Shown: in pieces, positions 18,802 through 26,441 of the stretch
Numbering within the stretch: the first letter of the stretch is position 1
How the letters are laid out: the number at the start of each line of letters is the position of its first letter
Source: Aureibaculum flavum
Lineage (GTDB): Bacteria; Bacteroidota; Bacteroidia; Flavobacteriales; Flavobacteriaceae
Reading direction: 5' to 3'
Assembly: GCF_016406085.1 (NCBI RefSeq)
Contig: NZ_JAEHFJ010000007.1
Span: forward strand, 124,001 to 188,000
DNA length: 64,000 nucleotides
Notes under the pieces: generated by a model
Told to the model about the DNA's origin: nothing
Seen by the model: only the letters and a program-made list of their open reading frames with translations
Database searches by the model: none
Made by a program: the position numbers and the translations under genes

Positions 18802-20130
18802 ATGTTTTCAAATTTAAGTGATAAATTAGATAAAGCTATTCATGTCTTAAAAGGACATGGTCAAATAACAGAAATAAATGTTGCAGAAACATTAAAGGAA
18901 GTCCGTAGGGCTTTGTTAGATGCCGATGTTAATTATAAAATAGCTAAAGAATTTACCTCTCGTGTAAAAGAAAAAGCCCTAGGTCAAAACGTGTTAACCA
19001 CGTTAAATCCAGGTCAGTTACTTGTAAAAATAGTTAAAGATGAGTTGACAGAACTCATGGGCGGTGAAACCGTTGGAATTAATTTAAAAGGTGCTCCTAC
19101 TGTAATTTTAATGTCCGGTTTACAAGGGTCTGGTAAAACTACTTTTTCTGGTAAATTGGCTAATTATCTAAAGACCAAAAAATCAAAAGAAGTTTTATTA
19201 GTAGGTTGTGATGTTTACAGACCTGCGGCAATAAATCAATTAAAGGTTGTTGGCGAGCAGATTGGCGTTGAGGTTTATGCGGAAGAAGGTAACCAGAATC
19301 CTGTTGAGATTTCTGAAAATGCCATAAAGTATGCTAAAGCAAATAGCAAGAATGTTGTCATTATAGATACTGCTGGTCGTTTGGCTGTTGATGAAACGAT
19401 GATGACCGAGATCTCAAATATTCATAAAGCTGTAAATCCACAAGAAACATTGTTTGTGGTAGATTCTATGACAGGGCAAGATGCTGTAAATACGGCAAAA
19501 GCCTTTAATGATGTCTTGAATTTTGAAGGAGTTATCTTAACGAAGTTAGATGGTGATACCAGAGGTGGTGCGGCTTTATCTATAAAATCTGTGGTTGATA
19601 AACCGATAAAGTTTATTGGTACAGGTGAAAAAATGGAAGCCATTGATGTTTTTCATCCAGATAGGATGGCAGAACGTATTTTGGGGATGGGTGATGTAGT
19701 TTCTTTGGTAGAAAGAGCTCAAGAGCAATATGACGAAGAAGAAGCTAGAAAAATACAGAAGAAAATAGCTAAAAACCAATTCGGATTTGATGATTTCTTA
19801 AAACAAATTCAACAAATCAAGAAAATGGGTAACATGAAAGATTTGGTGGGTATGATTCCGGGTGTTGGTAAGGCTATGAAGGATATAGATATCGATGATG
19901 ATGCTTTTAAAGGAATTGAAGCTATTATACATTCAATGACACCTTTAGAAAGAAGTACACCAACGGCAATTAATGCAAGTAGAAAGAAACGGATTGCAAA
20001 AGGTTCAGGAACCTCTGTTCAAGAAGTGAATCAACTCATGAAGCAATTTGATCAAATGAGCAAAATGATGAAAATGATGCAAGGTGGTGGTGGCAAAAAA
20101 ATGATGCAAATGATGAAGGGGATGAAATAA
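18802..20130 (+). CDS. ffh: Signal recognition particle protein (SRP54)
   Basis: GTPase of the signal recognition particle, delivering nascent membrane proteins to FtsY and the translocon. The start MFSNLSDKLDKAIHVLKG gives 442 residues, the normal length; a longer frame begins upstream of the likely transcription start. The N domain contains VRRALLDADVNYKIA. The G domain has the P-loop GLQGSGKTTFSGKLA, DVYRPAAINQLK, DTAGRLAVDE and LTKLDGDTRGGAALS. The C-terminal M domain is methionine-rich (MSKMMKMMQGGGGKKMMQMM). It is followed closely by folD. Confidence 0.97.
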   Translation: MFSNLSDKLDKAIHVLKGHGQITEINVAETLKEVRRALLDADVNYKIAKEFTSRVKEKALGQNVLTTLNPGQLLVKIVKDELTELMGGETVGINLKGAPTVILMSGLQGSGKTTFSGKLANYLKTKKSKEVLLVGCDVYRPAAINQLKVVGEQIGVEVYAEEGNQNPVEISENAIKYAKANSKNVVIIDTAGRLAVDETMMTEISNIHKAVNPQETLFVVDSMTGQDAVNTAKAFNDVLNFEGVILTKLDGDTRGGAALSIKSVVDKPIKFIGTGEKMEAIDVFHPDRMAERILGMGDVVSLVERAQEQYDEEEARKIQKKIAKNQFGFDDFLKQIQQIKKMGNMKDLVGMIPGVGKAMKDIDIDDDAFKGIEAIIHSMTPLERSTPTAINASRKKRIAKGSGTSVQEVNQLMKQFDQMSKMMKMMQGGGGKKMMQMMKGMK

Positions 20131-20136
20131 AACGAG

Positions 20137-20172
20137 AGTTGAGACTTGAGTAATGTGACTTGAGACTCAACT
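20137..20172 (+). repeat. Short intergenic hairpin with an internal direct repeat
   Basis: AGTTGAG (20137-20143) pairs with CTCAACT (20166-20172), and ACTTGAG occurs twice inside, 14 bases apart (20144 and 20158). No T-run follows, so termination is doubtful. It lies between ffh and folD. Confidence 0.45.
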
Positions 20173-20203
20173 AAAAATAATATTAATATTTCATATTTTT
20201 ATA

Positions 20204-21079
20204 ATGATAATTCTTGACGGTAAAAAAACATCAGCGGATTTAAAATCTGAAATTGCTGAATCAGTAAAATTATTAAAATCACAAGGAAAAAAAACACCGC
20301 ATCTTGCAGCCGTGTTAGTGGGTACTGACGGAGCAAGTATGACTTATGTTGGAGCAAAAGTTAAAGCCTGTGAATTGGTAGGTTTTGAATCTACATTAAT
20401 AGATTTGCCGGAAGAAACTACTGAAGAGAAATTATTACAAGAAATTGAAAGTCTCAATAATAATGATAGTATTGATGGTTTTATAGTTCAGTTACCCTTG
20501 CCAAAACATATTGATGAACAGAAAGTTTTGATGGCTGTAAACCCAGATAAAGATGTTGATGGGTTTCACCCAACTAATGTTGGGAAAATGACCTTAGATT
20601 TACCTTCTTTTTTACCTGCTACACCGTATGGAATTTTAGAGCTTCTTGAAAGATATGAAGTTGAAACATCTGGTAAACATGTTGTTGTTATTGGAAGAAG
20701 TCATATTGTTGGTAGACCAATGAGTATATTAATGAGTCAAAAACGTAAAGCAGGTAATGCTACTGTAACCGTTGCTCACAGTCGTACAAAAAATCTAAAG
20801 AAATTAACATTACAAGCTGATATTATTGTTGCCGCTTTAGGAATTGCAGAATTTCTTACTGGTGATATGGTAAAGGAAGATGTGGTTGTTATTGATGTTG
20901 GTATTACCAGAGTTGATGATGCTACAAAAAAAAGAGGTTATAAATTAGCCGGAGATGTGCATTTTGAAAGTGTAAGTAAAAAGGCAAGTTATATCACTCC
21001 AGTTCCTGGTGGTGTTGGGCCAATGACTATTGCAATGCTTTTGAAAAACACACTGTTAGCTTGCGAAAATAAGGAGTAA
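20204..21079 (+). CDS. folD: Bifunctional methylene-THF dehydrogenase / methenyl-THF cyclohydrolase
   Basis: One-carbon folate interconversion supplying formyl-THF. 291 residues with the folate-site motifs [13 protein letters not shown] (Tyr and catalytic Lys), [10 protein letters not shown] and [10 protein letters not shown], the NADP-binding Rossmann segment [17 protein letters not shown], and the C-terminal [19 protein letters not shown]. All active-site residues expected for FolD are present. It follows ffh by 73 bases and may share its transcript. Confidence 0.96.
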   Translation: MIILDGKKTSADLKSEIAESVKLLKSQGKKTPHLAAVLVGTDGASMTYVGAKVKACELVGFESTLIDLPEETTEEKLLQEIESLNNNDSIDGFIVQLPLPKHIDEQKVLMAVNPDKDVDGFHPTNVGKMTLDLPSFLPATPYGILELLERYEVETSGKHVVVIGRSHIVGRPMSILMSQKRKAGNATVTVAHSRTKNLKKLTLQADIIVAALGIAEFLTGDMVKEDVVVIDVGITRVDDATKKRGYKLAGDVHFESVSKKASYITPVPGGVGPMTIAMLLKNTLLACENKE

Positions 21080-21082
21080 AGT

Positions 21083-21541
21083 TTATTCGATTGAATTCCA
21101 GATATCTAGATATATTTTCCAGTCTTCATTTACTTTTTTCCAAACAATAACATATTTGCCTTTAAAAGCGGAAGTAGTATTGTTTTTGTTGTTTTTGGAA
21201 GTTCCTTCAAAGTATCCATAATCATATGCATAATTGTCAATTACGTTAATTTCTTTTGGAGTAACTTTATGTGATTCTATTTTTATGTGTTTGGGTATAG
21301 TCCACCGTTTTTTAATGGCGTCATATCCCTCAATTATATCAGAATTCTCAGGGAAAATTTTGCCATCTTCACTATAAAAAGAAGTTAATTTTTCAACATT
21401 ACCATCGATATAAGCTTTCGAAAATTCTTTGGTGTTTTTCAAAATCATGCTAACATCCTCACCCTTACCGACATACTCTTGAGCGTTAACAGAAATGGTT
21501 AATAGTAAAAACAGTAAAAAAGCATTAACTTTAGATGACAT
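21083..21541 (-). CDS. Exported SnoaL/NTF2-like protein (DUF4440 type)
   Basis: 152 residues: a signal peptide (FLLFLLLTISVNAQ) and an NTF2-like fold (FSKAYIDGNVEKLTSFYSED, DIIEGYDAIKKRW, and the terminal GKYVIVWKKVNEDWKIYLDI). Proteins of this kind bind small ligands or act as scaffolds; no catalytic set can be assigned. It is convergent with folD, three bases apart. The promoter at 21631-21638 probably serves it, with a possible 19-codon leader peptide in between. Confidence 0.78.
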   Translation of the reverse strand: MSSKVNAFLLFLLLTISVNAQEYVGKGEDVSMILKNTKEFSKAYIDGNVEKLTSFYSEDGKIFPENSDIIEGYDAIKKRWTIPKHIKIESHKVTPKEINVIDNYAYDYGYFEGTSKNNKNNTTSAFKGKYVIVWKKVNEDWKIYLDIWNSIE

Positions 21542-21553
21542 AGTGACTTTAAA

Positions 21554-21613
21554 TTAACTGAGTATTGAAAGAAGCGTAATAAGAACCGCAACAATAACTT
21601 TAACAAGAATCAT
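21554..21613 (-). CDS. Candidate 19-residue hydrophobic peptide
   Basis: A short frame starting MILVKVIVAVLI and ending in TAA; 16 of 19 residues are hydrophobic or small, enough for one short membrane helix. It lies about 18 bases after a perfect TAnnTTTG element and ends 12 bases before the NTF2-like gene. It may be a real small membrane protein, a leader peptide, or chance in AT-rich DNA. Confidence 0.3.
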   Translation of the reverse strand: MILVKVIVAVLITLLSILS

Positions 21614-21630
21614 GGTATATGAATTTTCAT

Positions 21631-21638
21631 CAAAATTA
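21631..21638 (-). promoter_or_regulatory. Bacteroidota -7 element upstream of the NTF2-like gene
   Basis: CAAAATTA on the plus strand reads TAATTTTG on the minus strand; exact match to TAnnTTTG. Confidence 0.5.
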
Positions 21639-21730
21639 CAAATTCTGTTATGGTTACCGTATCATTATTAAAATAATTAGTAAACATTTAACCTTTATTT
21701 TAACAGAATTTTTATCAAAATAGTTTTAAG

Positions 21731-22153
21731 CTATTTGGCGAAAAGCTGATTCACATCTTTAAAAGCTTTAAATTCTAATGCATTTCCTGCTGGGTCTAAA
21801 AAAAACATAGTGGCTTGCTCTCCTATTTCACCTTCAAAACGGATGTAGGGCTCAATTATAAATTCCACATTTTTAGACTTTAATTTACTCGCAAAATCTT
21901 GAAAAGTATCCCACTCTAATACGACACCGTAATGTGGCACAGGTACACTTTTTCCATCAACAGCGTTTGTATGAGCTGTTTCTTCAGATTTTGGCTTGAA
22001 ATGGATCACTAATTGATGTCCAAAAAAATTAAAATCGACCCAATGATCACTACTTCTACCTTCTTCACATTCTAAAACAGTATTGTAAAATTTTCTGCAC
22101 TCGGCTAGGTTATGAACGGGAATTGCAATGTGGAATGGCTGTACTTTTGTCAT
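21731..22153 (-). CDS. VOC-family (glyoxalase/dioxygenase superfamily) protein
   Basis: 140 residues. The first beta-alpha-beta module begins [20 protein letters not shown] with a metal-type His. The middle holds [10 protein letters not shown] and [10 protein letters not shown], and the end has [20 protein letters not shown] with the usual Glu ligand. This is the bleomycin-resistance/dioxygenase/glyoxalase fold. The metal ligands are plausible but the substrate is not known. It forms a short run with the cupin gene upstream (gap 12 bases). Confidence 0.85.
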   Translation of the reverse strand: MTKVQPFHIAIPVHNLAECRKFYNTVLECEEGRSSDHWVDFNFFGHQLVIHFKPKSEETAHTNAVDGKSVPVPHYGVVLEWDTFQDFASKLKSKNVEFIIEPYIRFEGEIGEQATMFFLDPAGNALEFKAFKDVNQLFAK

Positions 22154-22165
22154 CGTTTTTGTTTT

Positions 22166-22528
22166 TTAAGATTCTCTATTTACTGCATCAATTGAAAAAG
22201 CGGGCAGGCAAATTGCGAGATATTCACATGCTTCACTAAACGGATTTGAATACTGAACTCTTGCATTCTTTTTTATTTTAATGGATTGTCCCGTTTCTAA
22301 AACTATTTTTTCACCTTCAATAATAAATTGTTTTTTGCCTTTTATGATATACGTATATTCATCAAATTCAGGAGTCTGAAAAGGTTCAGACCAGCCTGGA
22401 GGAGCTATCATATGAGCAATGCTTACATCTGAATTACCATCGGTTGCTAAGCCAAAATGTTCTTCAATTACTTTTCCGTCATCAGTAGGCACAATAAATG
22501 GTGATTTCTGTATTTGAAAATGCTTCAT
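22166..22528 (-). CDS. Single-domain cupin protein without the metal histidines
   Basis: 120 residues with the cupin pattern PPGWSEPFQTPEFDEYTYIIKG and FIIEGEKIVLETGQSIKI. Motif 1 (usually G-x5-H-x-H) keeps the Glu but has no His at the expected places, and motif 2 also lacks its His. A metal-dependent enzyme is therefore unlikely, and a binding role is more plausible. It is upstream of the VOC gene in the same direction. Confidence 0.78.
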   Translation of the reverse strand: MKHFQIQKSPFIVPTDDGKVIEEHFGLATDGNSDVSIAHMIAPPGWSEPFQTPEFDEYTYIIKGKKQFIIEGEKIVLETGQSIKIKKNARVQYSNPFSEACEYLAICLPAFSIDAVNRES

Positions 22529-22561
22529 TTTTTAATTATTTGTTTTCTGTAAAAATAAGAG

Positions 22562-22858
22562 TTATTCCTCTTCGTACAAATTTAACTTATTGTTTAATAA
22601 TATAATTTCGGTTTGTAAATTTTCAACACGTTTTAAAAGTTTGTTTACAACATCTAATCCTTCCATATTAATATCTAAATCAAAATGTAAACGTATCAAT
22701 TTTTCAATAGCACTGATATGATTTTTAGCTACACATTGAGTTTTTTCTATGTTAACGATTTCAACCAATTCATATTCGCTTAAGGTGTCTAAAAAAGATG
22801 TGGGTACATTATAATGAAGACAAAATTGCTGTATTGATATATAATTATCTGTGTCCAT
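22562..22858 (-). CDS. cbpM: Chaperone modulator CbpM
   Basis: 98 residues with a MerR-like N-terminal region (YISIQQFCLHYNVPTSFLDT), the helix AIEKLIRLHFDLDINMEGLD, and a C-terminal coiled coil (LLKRVENLQTEIILLNNKL). CbpM binds the J domain of CbpA and inhibits it. It lies two bases after the cbpA-like gene, the classic arrangement, which strongly supports the name. Confidence 0.85.
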   Translation of the reverse strand: MDTDNYISIQQFCLHYNVPTSFLDTLSEYELVEIVNIEKTQCVAKNHISAIEKLIRLHFDLDINMEGLDVVNKLLKRVENLQTEIILLNNKLNLYEEE

Positions 22859-22860
22859 AA

Positions 22861-23754
22861 TTACTGTAATTTTTTAAGTTCTTGAAATAATTCTTTCTCT
22901 TTAATGGAAAGATTTTTAGGCATCTCAATGGTATAGGTAATATACAGATTACCATATTCTCCTTCTTTTTTGTACTTAGGAAAACCTTTACCACTCAATT
23001 TAACTTTGGTGCCATTTTGTGTTTCTGGCTTCACTTGCAATTTTACCTTACCATCAAAGGTGTCTACGGTAATATCACCACCTAAAATAGCTGTATAAAT
23101 ATCAATAGAAGCATCGGTGTAAAGATGCTCATGATCTCGTTTAAACTTGGTGTTATTAATTATTGAAAAGGTAATGAACAAGTCGCCATTTGGACCACCA
23201 TTAACACCTTTACTACCATGTCCTTTAATTTTAATTACCTGTCCATTTTCTATACCTGCTGGAATAGTAATTCTTATATTCTTACCGTTTACGGTTAATG
23301 TACGCTTGTGTGTTGTATAAACATCTATAAGATTCAGTTTTAATTCTGCATTAAAATCTTGTCCTCTAAACTTAACACCAGCACTACTTCGTTGACCGGA
23401 ATTTCTACCGCCGAACATAGATTCAAAAAAATCTGAAAAATCATGCTCTGAAGAACTACCGGAGTAGGTACGTTGCCCTGAATTTCCTTGGTATTGATTT
23501 TGTTGTTTTGCCTTTTCAAACTGATCAGCATGCTGCCAGTCTTTACCATACTCATCGTATTTTTTTCTGTTTTCGGGATTACTTAAGACTTCATTGGCCT
23601 CGTTAATTTCTTTGAACTTTTTTTCAGATTCTTTATTATTTGGATTTAAATCTGGATGATATTTTCTGGCTAATTTTCTATAGGCTTTTTTAATGTCCTT
23701 TTCTGATGCCGATTTTGATATTTCTAATATTTTATAGTAATCTATAAATGCCAT
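22861..23754 (-). CDS. cbpA: DnaJ-family co-chaperone (CbpA-like)
   Basis: 297 residues. J domain at 1-70 with YYKILEISKSASEKDIKKAY and the HPD triad (YHPDLNPNN). A Gly/Ser/Gln-rich linker (about 85-120, including DFFESMFGG) is followed by two DnaJ C-terminal substrate-binding domains (GQDFNAELKLNLIDVYTTHK, IPAGIENGQVIKIKGHGSKG, VKLSGKGFPKY). There is no zinc finger, as in CbpA and unlike DnaJ. It stimulates DnaK and is paired with cbpM. Confidence 0.92.
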   Translation of the reverse strand: MAFIDYYKILEISKSASEKDIKKAYRKLARKYHPDLNPNNKESEKKFKEINEANEVLSNPENRKKYDEYGKDWQHADQFEKAKQQNQYQGNSGQRTYSGSSSEHDFSDFFESMFGGRNSGQRSSAGVKFRGQDFNAELKLNLIDVYTTHKRTLTVNGKNIRITIPAGIENGQVIKIKGHGSKGVNGGPNGDLFITFSIINNTKFKRDHEHLYTDASIDIYTAILGGDITVDTFDGKVKLQVKPETQNGTKVKLSGKGFPKYKKEGEYGNLYITYTIEMPKNLSIKEKELFQELKKLQ

Positions 23755-23766
23755 TTATTTAGATTT

Positions 23767-24132
23767 TTAAATTTTAATAATATCTGTGGGTGTCTCCACT
23801 AAAATAGTAATTTCTCCTCGCAAGGCAATTGGCTGTTTCATTATTTCAGGATTATTTTGTATCATCTTTATCCAATCATCAGTAGAGAAGTTGTGATGTT
23901 CAAAATGTTTAGCATAAGCGGGATGTTCTTGATTGATCAAATCTTTTACTTCCAAATTTAATTTATCAGCTAATTCAACAAGTTGTGTACCAGTTAATTT
24001 GGTTTTTAACATGTCTATTTCATGTATTGGCAATCCTTCTGATTTAGCATAAGCTAATGTTTGCTTTGCCCTTACTGAATTTGAATTATAATACAGTGTA
24101 ATTTGTCTTTTTGGTGTCGCTATTTCTCCCAT
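23767..24132 (-). CDS. ArsC/Spx-fold protein lacking all cysteines
   Basis: 121 residues with the ArsC-like thioredoxin fold: ITLYYNSNSVRAKQTLAYAK at the N-terminus, EVKDLINQEHPAYAKHF in the middle and IMKQPIALRGEITILVETP near the end. In arsenate reductases the first motif carries a Cys; here it reads NSNSVRAK, and there is no cysteine in the whole protein. Reductase activity is therefore unlikely. It lies just upstream of cbpA on the same strand (gap 12 bases), so a stress or adaptor role is conceivable. Confidence 0.75.
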   Translation of the reverse strand: MGEIATPKRQITLYYNSNSVRAKQTLAYAKSEGLPIHEIDMLKTKLTGTQLVELADKLNLEVKDLINQEHPAYAKHFEHHNFSTDDWIKMIQNNPEIMKQPIALRGEITILVETPTDIIKI

Positions 24133-24251
24133 CTATTTATAATATATAACTATTGACTTATAAAAGTAGGAAAAAAGAGATAGAATAGTACTGATTAATA
24201 TCATTTTAAATTTTAAACCTTAAGCTTAATATTACGTATAAATTAAAATAT

Positions 24252-25610
24252 ATGAAACTTACTTTTTTTGGAGGAGCGGGTACGGTAACAGGTTCTAAAA
24301 TAGTATTAGAAGTTAATTATAAAAAAATATTAATTGATTGTGGCTTATTCCAAGGGCTTAAAGAATTACGCTTAAAAAATAGAGAACCACTCCCAATAAA
24401 CCTAAGCGATTTAGATGTTGTGTTATTAACTCATGCTCATTTAGATCATTGTGGTTATTTACCTGTATTGGTGAAAAACGGTTATCAAGGTAAAATTTAT
24501 TGTACCGAAGCGACTAGAGATTTAACAGAAATTATATTATTAGATAGTGGTAAAATTCAAAAGGAAGAGGCCGAAAGAGCTAATAAATATGGGTATACTA
24601 AGCATAAGCCCGCGGAGCCTTTATACGATGTAGATGATGCTAAAGATACCCTAGCTCATTTTAAAACTTTTGAAGAAAATGTATGGCATCCTATTGACAA
24701 AGAAATTAGATTTAAGTTTTTAAATAGTGGTCATATTTTGGGTAGTGTTTTTATTGTTTTAGATGTAAAAGGGAAAATATTTGTTTTTTCTGGAGATATT
24801 GGTAGAAAGGAACCTATACTTTTACATCCCTATACATACATTCAGAAAGCAGATTATTTGGTAATTGAATCTACTTACGGTAATAGAATTCACAAAAATG
24901 TTTCTATTGAAGATGAATTGTTAAGAATAATAAAACATACCTATACGAAAAGAGGTATATTAATAATTCCAACATTTTCAGTAGAAAGAGCTCAAGAAAT
25001 TATTTATTTATTAAGTGTTTTAAAACGAAGAAATTTATTACCCAATGTTCCCATTTATTTAGATAGCCCAATGGGCGTAAATGCAACGAAGGTTTATTTT
25101 AAACATACAAAAAATCATACGTTAACCACGGCAGATATTAATAGTATGATAGCAACGGTAGAATTGATAAGTAATATTGATGCCTCAAAAGCGGTGGTAA
25201 ATGATGATAACCCAAAGATAGTTTTAGCGGGTAGTGGAATGATTACAGGTGGACGCGTACTTCATTATTTGGATAAATATATTGGTGATAAAAAAAATAG
25301 TGTTTTAATTGTTGGTTTTCAGGCGGAAGGCACAAGAGGTAGGGCTTTATTGGAAGGAGATAGAGAAATTAAATTTTTTGGTAAATACCATAAAATTCAG
25401 GCAGAAGTCTTTAAGATTAATGCATTTTCTGGCCATGCAGATCAGAGTGAATTATTAGATTGGTTAACTCATTTTACCAGTCCACCAACGCTTACATTTA
25501 TCAATCATGGAGAACCACATCAAAGTCAAGCATTAAGAACTAAAATAAAAACGGATTTAGGATGGAATTGTACTGTGGCCAAAATGAATAAAGAGTATTA
25601 CTTAAGTTAA
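24252..25610 (+). CDS. Metallo-beta-lactamase/beta-CASP ribonuclease-like protein
   Basis: 452 residues. MBL domain with LLTHAHLDHCGYLPVL (HxHxDH), SGHILGSVF and FSGDIGRKEP, then a beta-CASP domain with IPTFSVERAQEIIYLL and GFQAEGTRGRALLEG. The C-terminal RNA-metabolising domain has NAFSGHADQSELLDWL and INHGEPHQSQALR. This is the bacterial CPSF73-like group of zinc-dependent nucleases. The metal ligands are complete. It starts a lone transcription unit. Confidence 0.92.
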   Translation: MKLTFFGGAGTVTGSKIVLEVNYKKILIDCGLFQGLKELRLKNREPLPINLSDLDVVLLTHAHLDHCGYLPVLVKNGYQGKIYCTEATRDLTEIILLDSGKIQKEEAERANKYGYTKHKPAEPLYDVDDAKDTLAHFKTFEENVWHPIDKEIRFKFLNSGHILGSVFIVLDVKGKIFVFSGDIGRKEPILLHPYTYIQKADYLVIESTYGNRIHKNVSIEDELLRIIKHTYTKRGILIIPTFSVERAQEIIYLLSVLKRRNLLPNVPIYLDSPMGVNATKVYFKHTKNHTLTTADINSMIATVELISNIDASKAVVNDDNPKIVLAGSGMITGGRVLHYLDKYIGDKKNSVLIVGFQAEGTRGRALLEGDREIKFFGKYHKIQAEVFKINAFSGHADQSELLDWLTHFTSPPTLTFINHGEPHQSQALRTKIKTDLGWNCTVAKMNKEYYLS

Positions 25611-25626
25611 AAAGGGTACTTAACAG

Positions 25627-26364
25627 TTATTCTTTATTGAATAATTCTACTGTGTAAGATAATAATTCTGTGCCTCCAGCTTTACCATGCCCTGGAATGA
25701 CATGTTCTATGGTTGGTAATTCCTTTATGATTTTTAAAACGGTAGTTGACCAATCTGCGGTATTAGCATCTTCCAAATTTCCTTTTTTTGCTCCAATTGA
25801 TTTTATCAGACAACCTCCAAAAAGGACTTTTTCGCTGGGTATGTAGCTTACAATATTGTCTTTAGTATGTCCTTCTCCAAAATATGAATTTCTTATGATT
25901 TCACCTTTTAGAACTAGTTTTTTTTGAAGGTCTAAAGTGACTTGAGGTAATTCTGCACTTTTATCTTTTAGCAATGCTATGGTTTTTTCAGAGGCATATG
26001 ATTCTATATTATTTTTGTGAAACTCATTTAATCCGCCAATGCAGTCGATATGAAAATGAGTTACCACCACACCTTTAATGTCGACCTTTTTATTATTCTG
26101 AAGCCAATCTATTAGTTCTTCTGAAGTGGTATTATCCGTAGGAGTATCAAAGACCATAGCTTCATCGTCTTTAATAAACAGCATACCATTACAGGCTACC
26201 TTTCCAAAATCTTGAGTTTGTAAATAAGAGATATGAATAAATATATTTTCTGTTACTTGTTGGATTACAAGGTTTTCAGATTTATATATTTCTTTTTCAG
26301 TTTGCGTTTGACATGAAACTAAAATTAAAAATAAAAGTAGACTTGTTAGCTGTTTAATTTTCAT
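25627..26364 (-). CDS. Subclass B1 metallo-beta-lactamase, lipoprotein
   Basis: 245 residues. Lipobox LILVSC puts the lipidated Cys at residue 18. All six zinc ligands of subclass B1 are present: His103, His105 and Asp107 in THFHIDCIGG, His166 in GEGHTKDN, Cys185 in GGCLIKS, and His226 in IPGHG. Lys188 in CLIKS matches the substrate-binding Lys of B1 enzymes. The family hydrolyses penicillins, cephalosporins and often carbapenems with two Zn ions. Many Flavobacteriaceae carry such a gene as a resident chromosomal trait, and nothing mobile is nearby. Activity is inferred from the intact site. Confidence 0.9.
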   Translation of the reverse strand: MKIKQLTSLLLFLILVSCQTQTEKEIYKSENLVIQQVTENIFIHISYLQTQDFGKVACNGMLFIKDDEAMVFDTPTDNTTSEELIDWLQNNKKVDIKGVVVTHFHIDCIGGLNEFHKNNIESYASEKTIALLKDKSAELPQVTLDLQKKLVLKGEIIRNSYFGEGHTKDNIVSYIPSEKVLFGGCLIKSIGAKKGNLEDANTADWSTTVLKIIKELPTIEHVIPGHGKAGGTELLSYTVELFNKE

Positions 26365-26413
26365 TTTGGTGTATTAATAAGCTTTAAAAATAGTAAATCC
26401 TTTATGAATTCAT

Positions 26414-26421
26414 TAATTTTG
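26414..26421 (+). promoter_or_regulatory. Bacteroidota -7 element for argS
   Basis: TAATTTTG followed by CCCC, 20 bases before the argS ATG at 26442. Confidence 0.6.
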
Positions 26422-26441
26422 CCCCCTAATTTTTTATTTTG

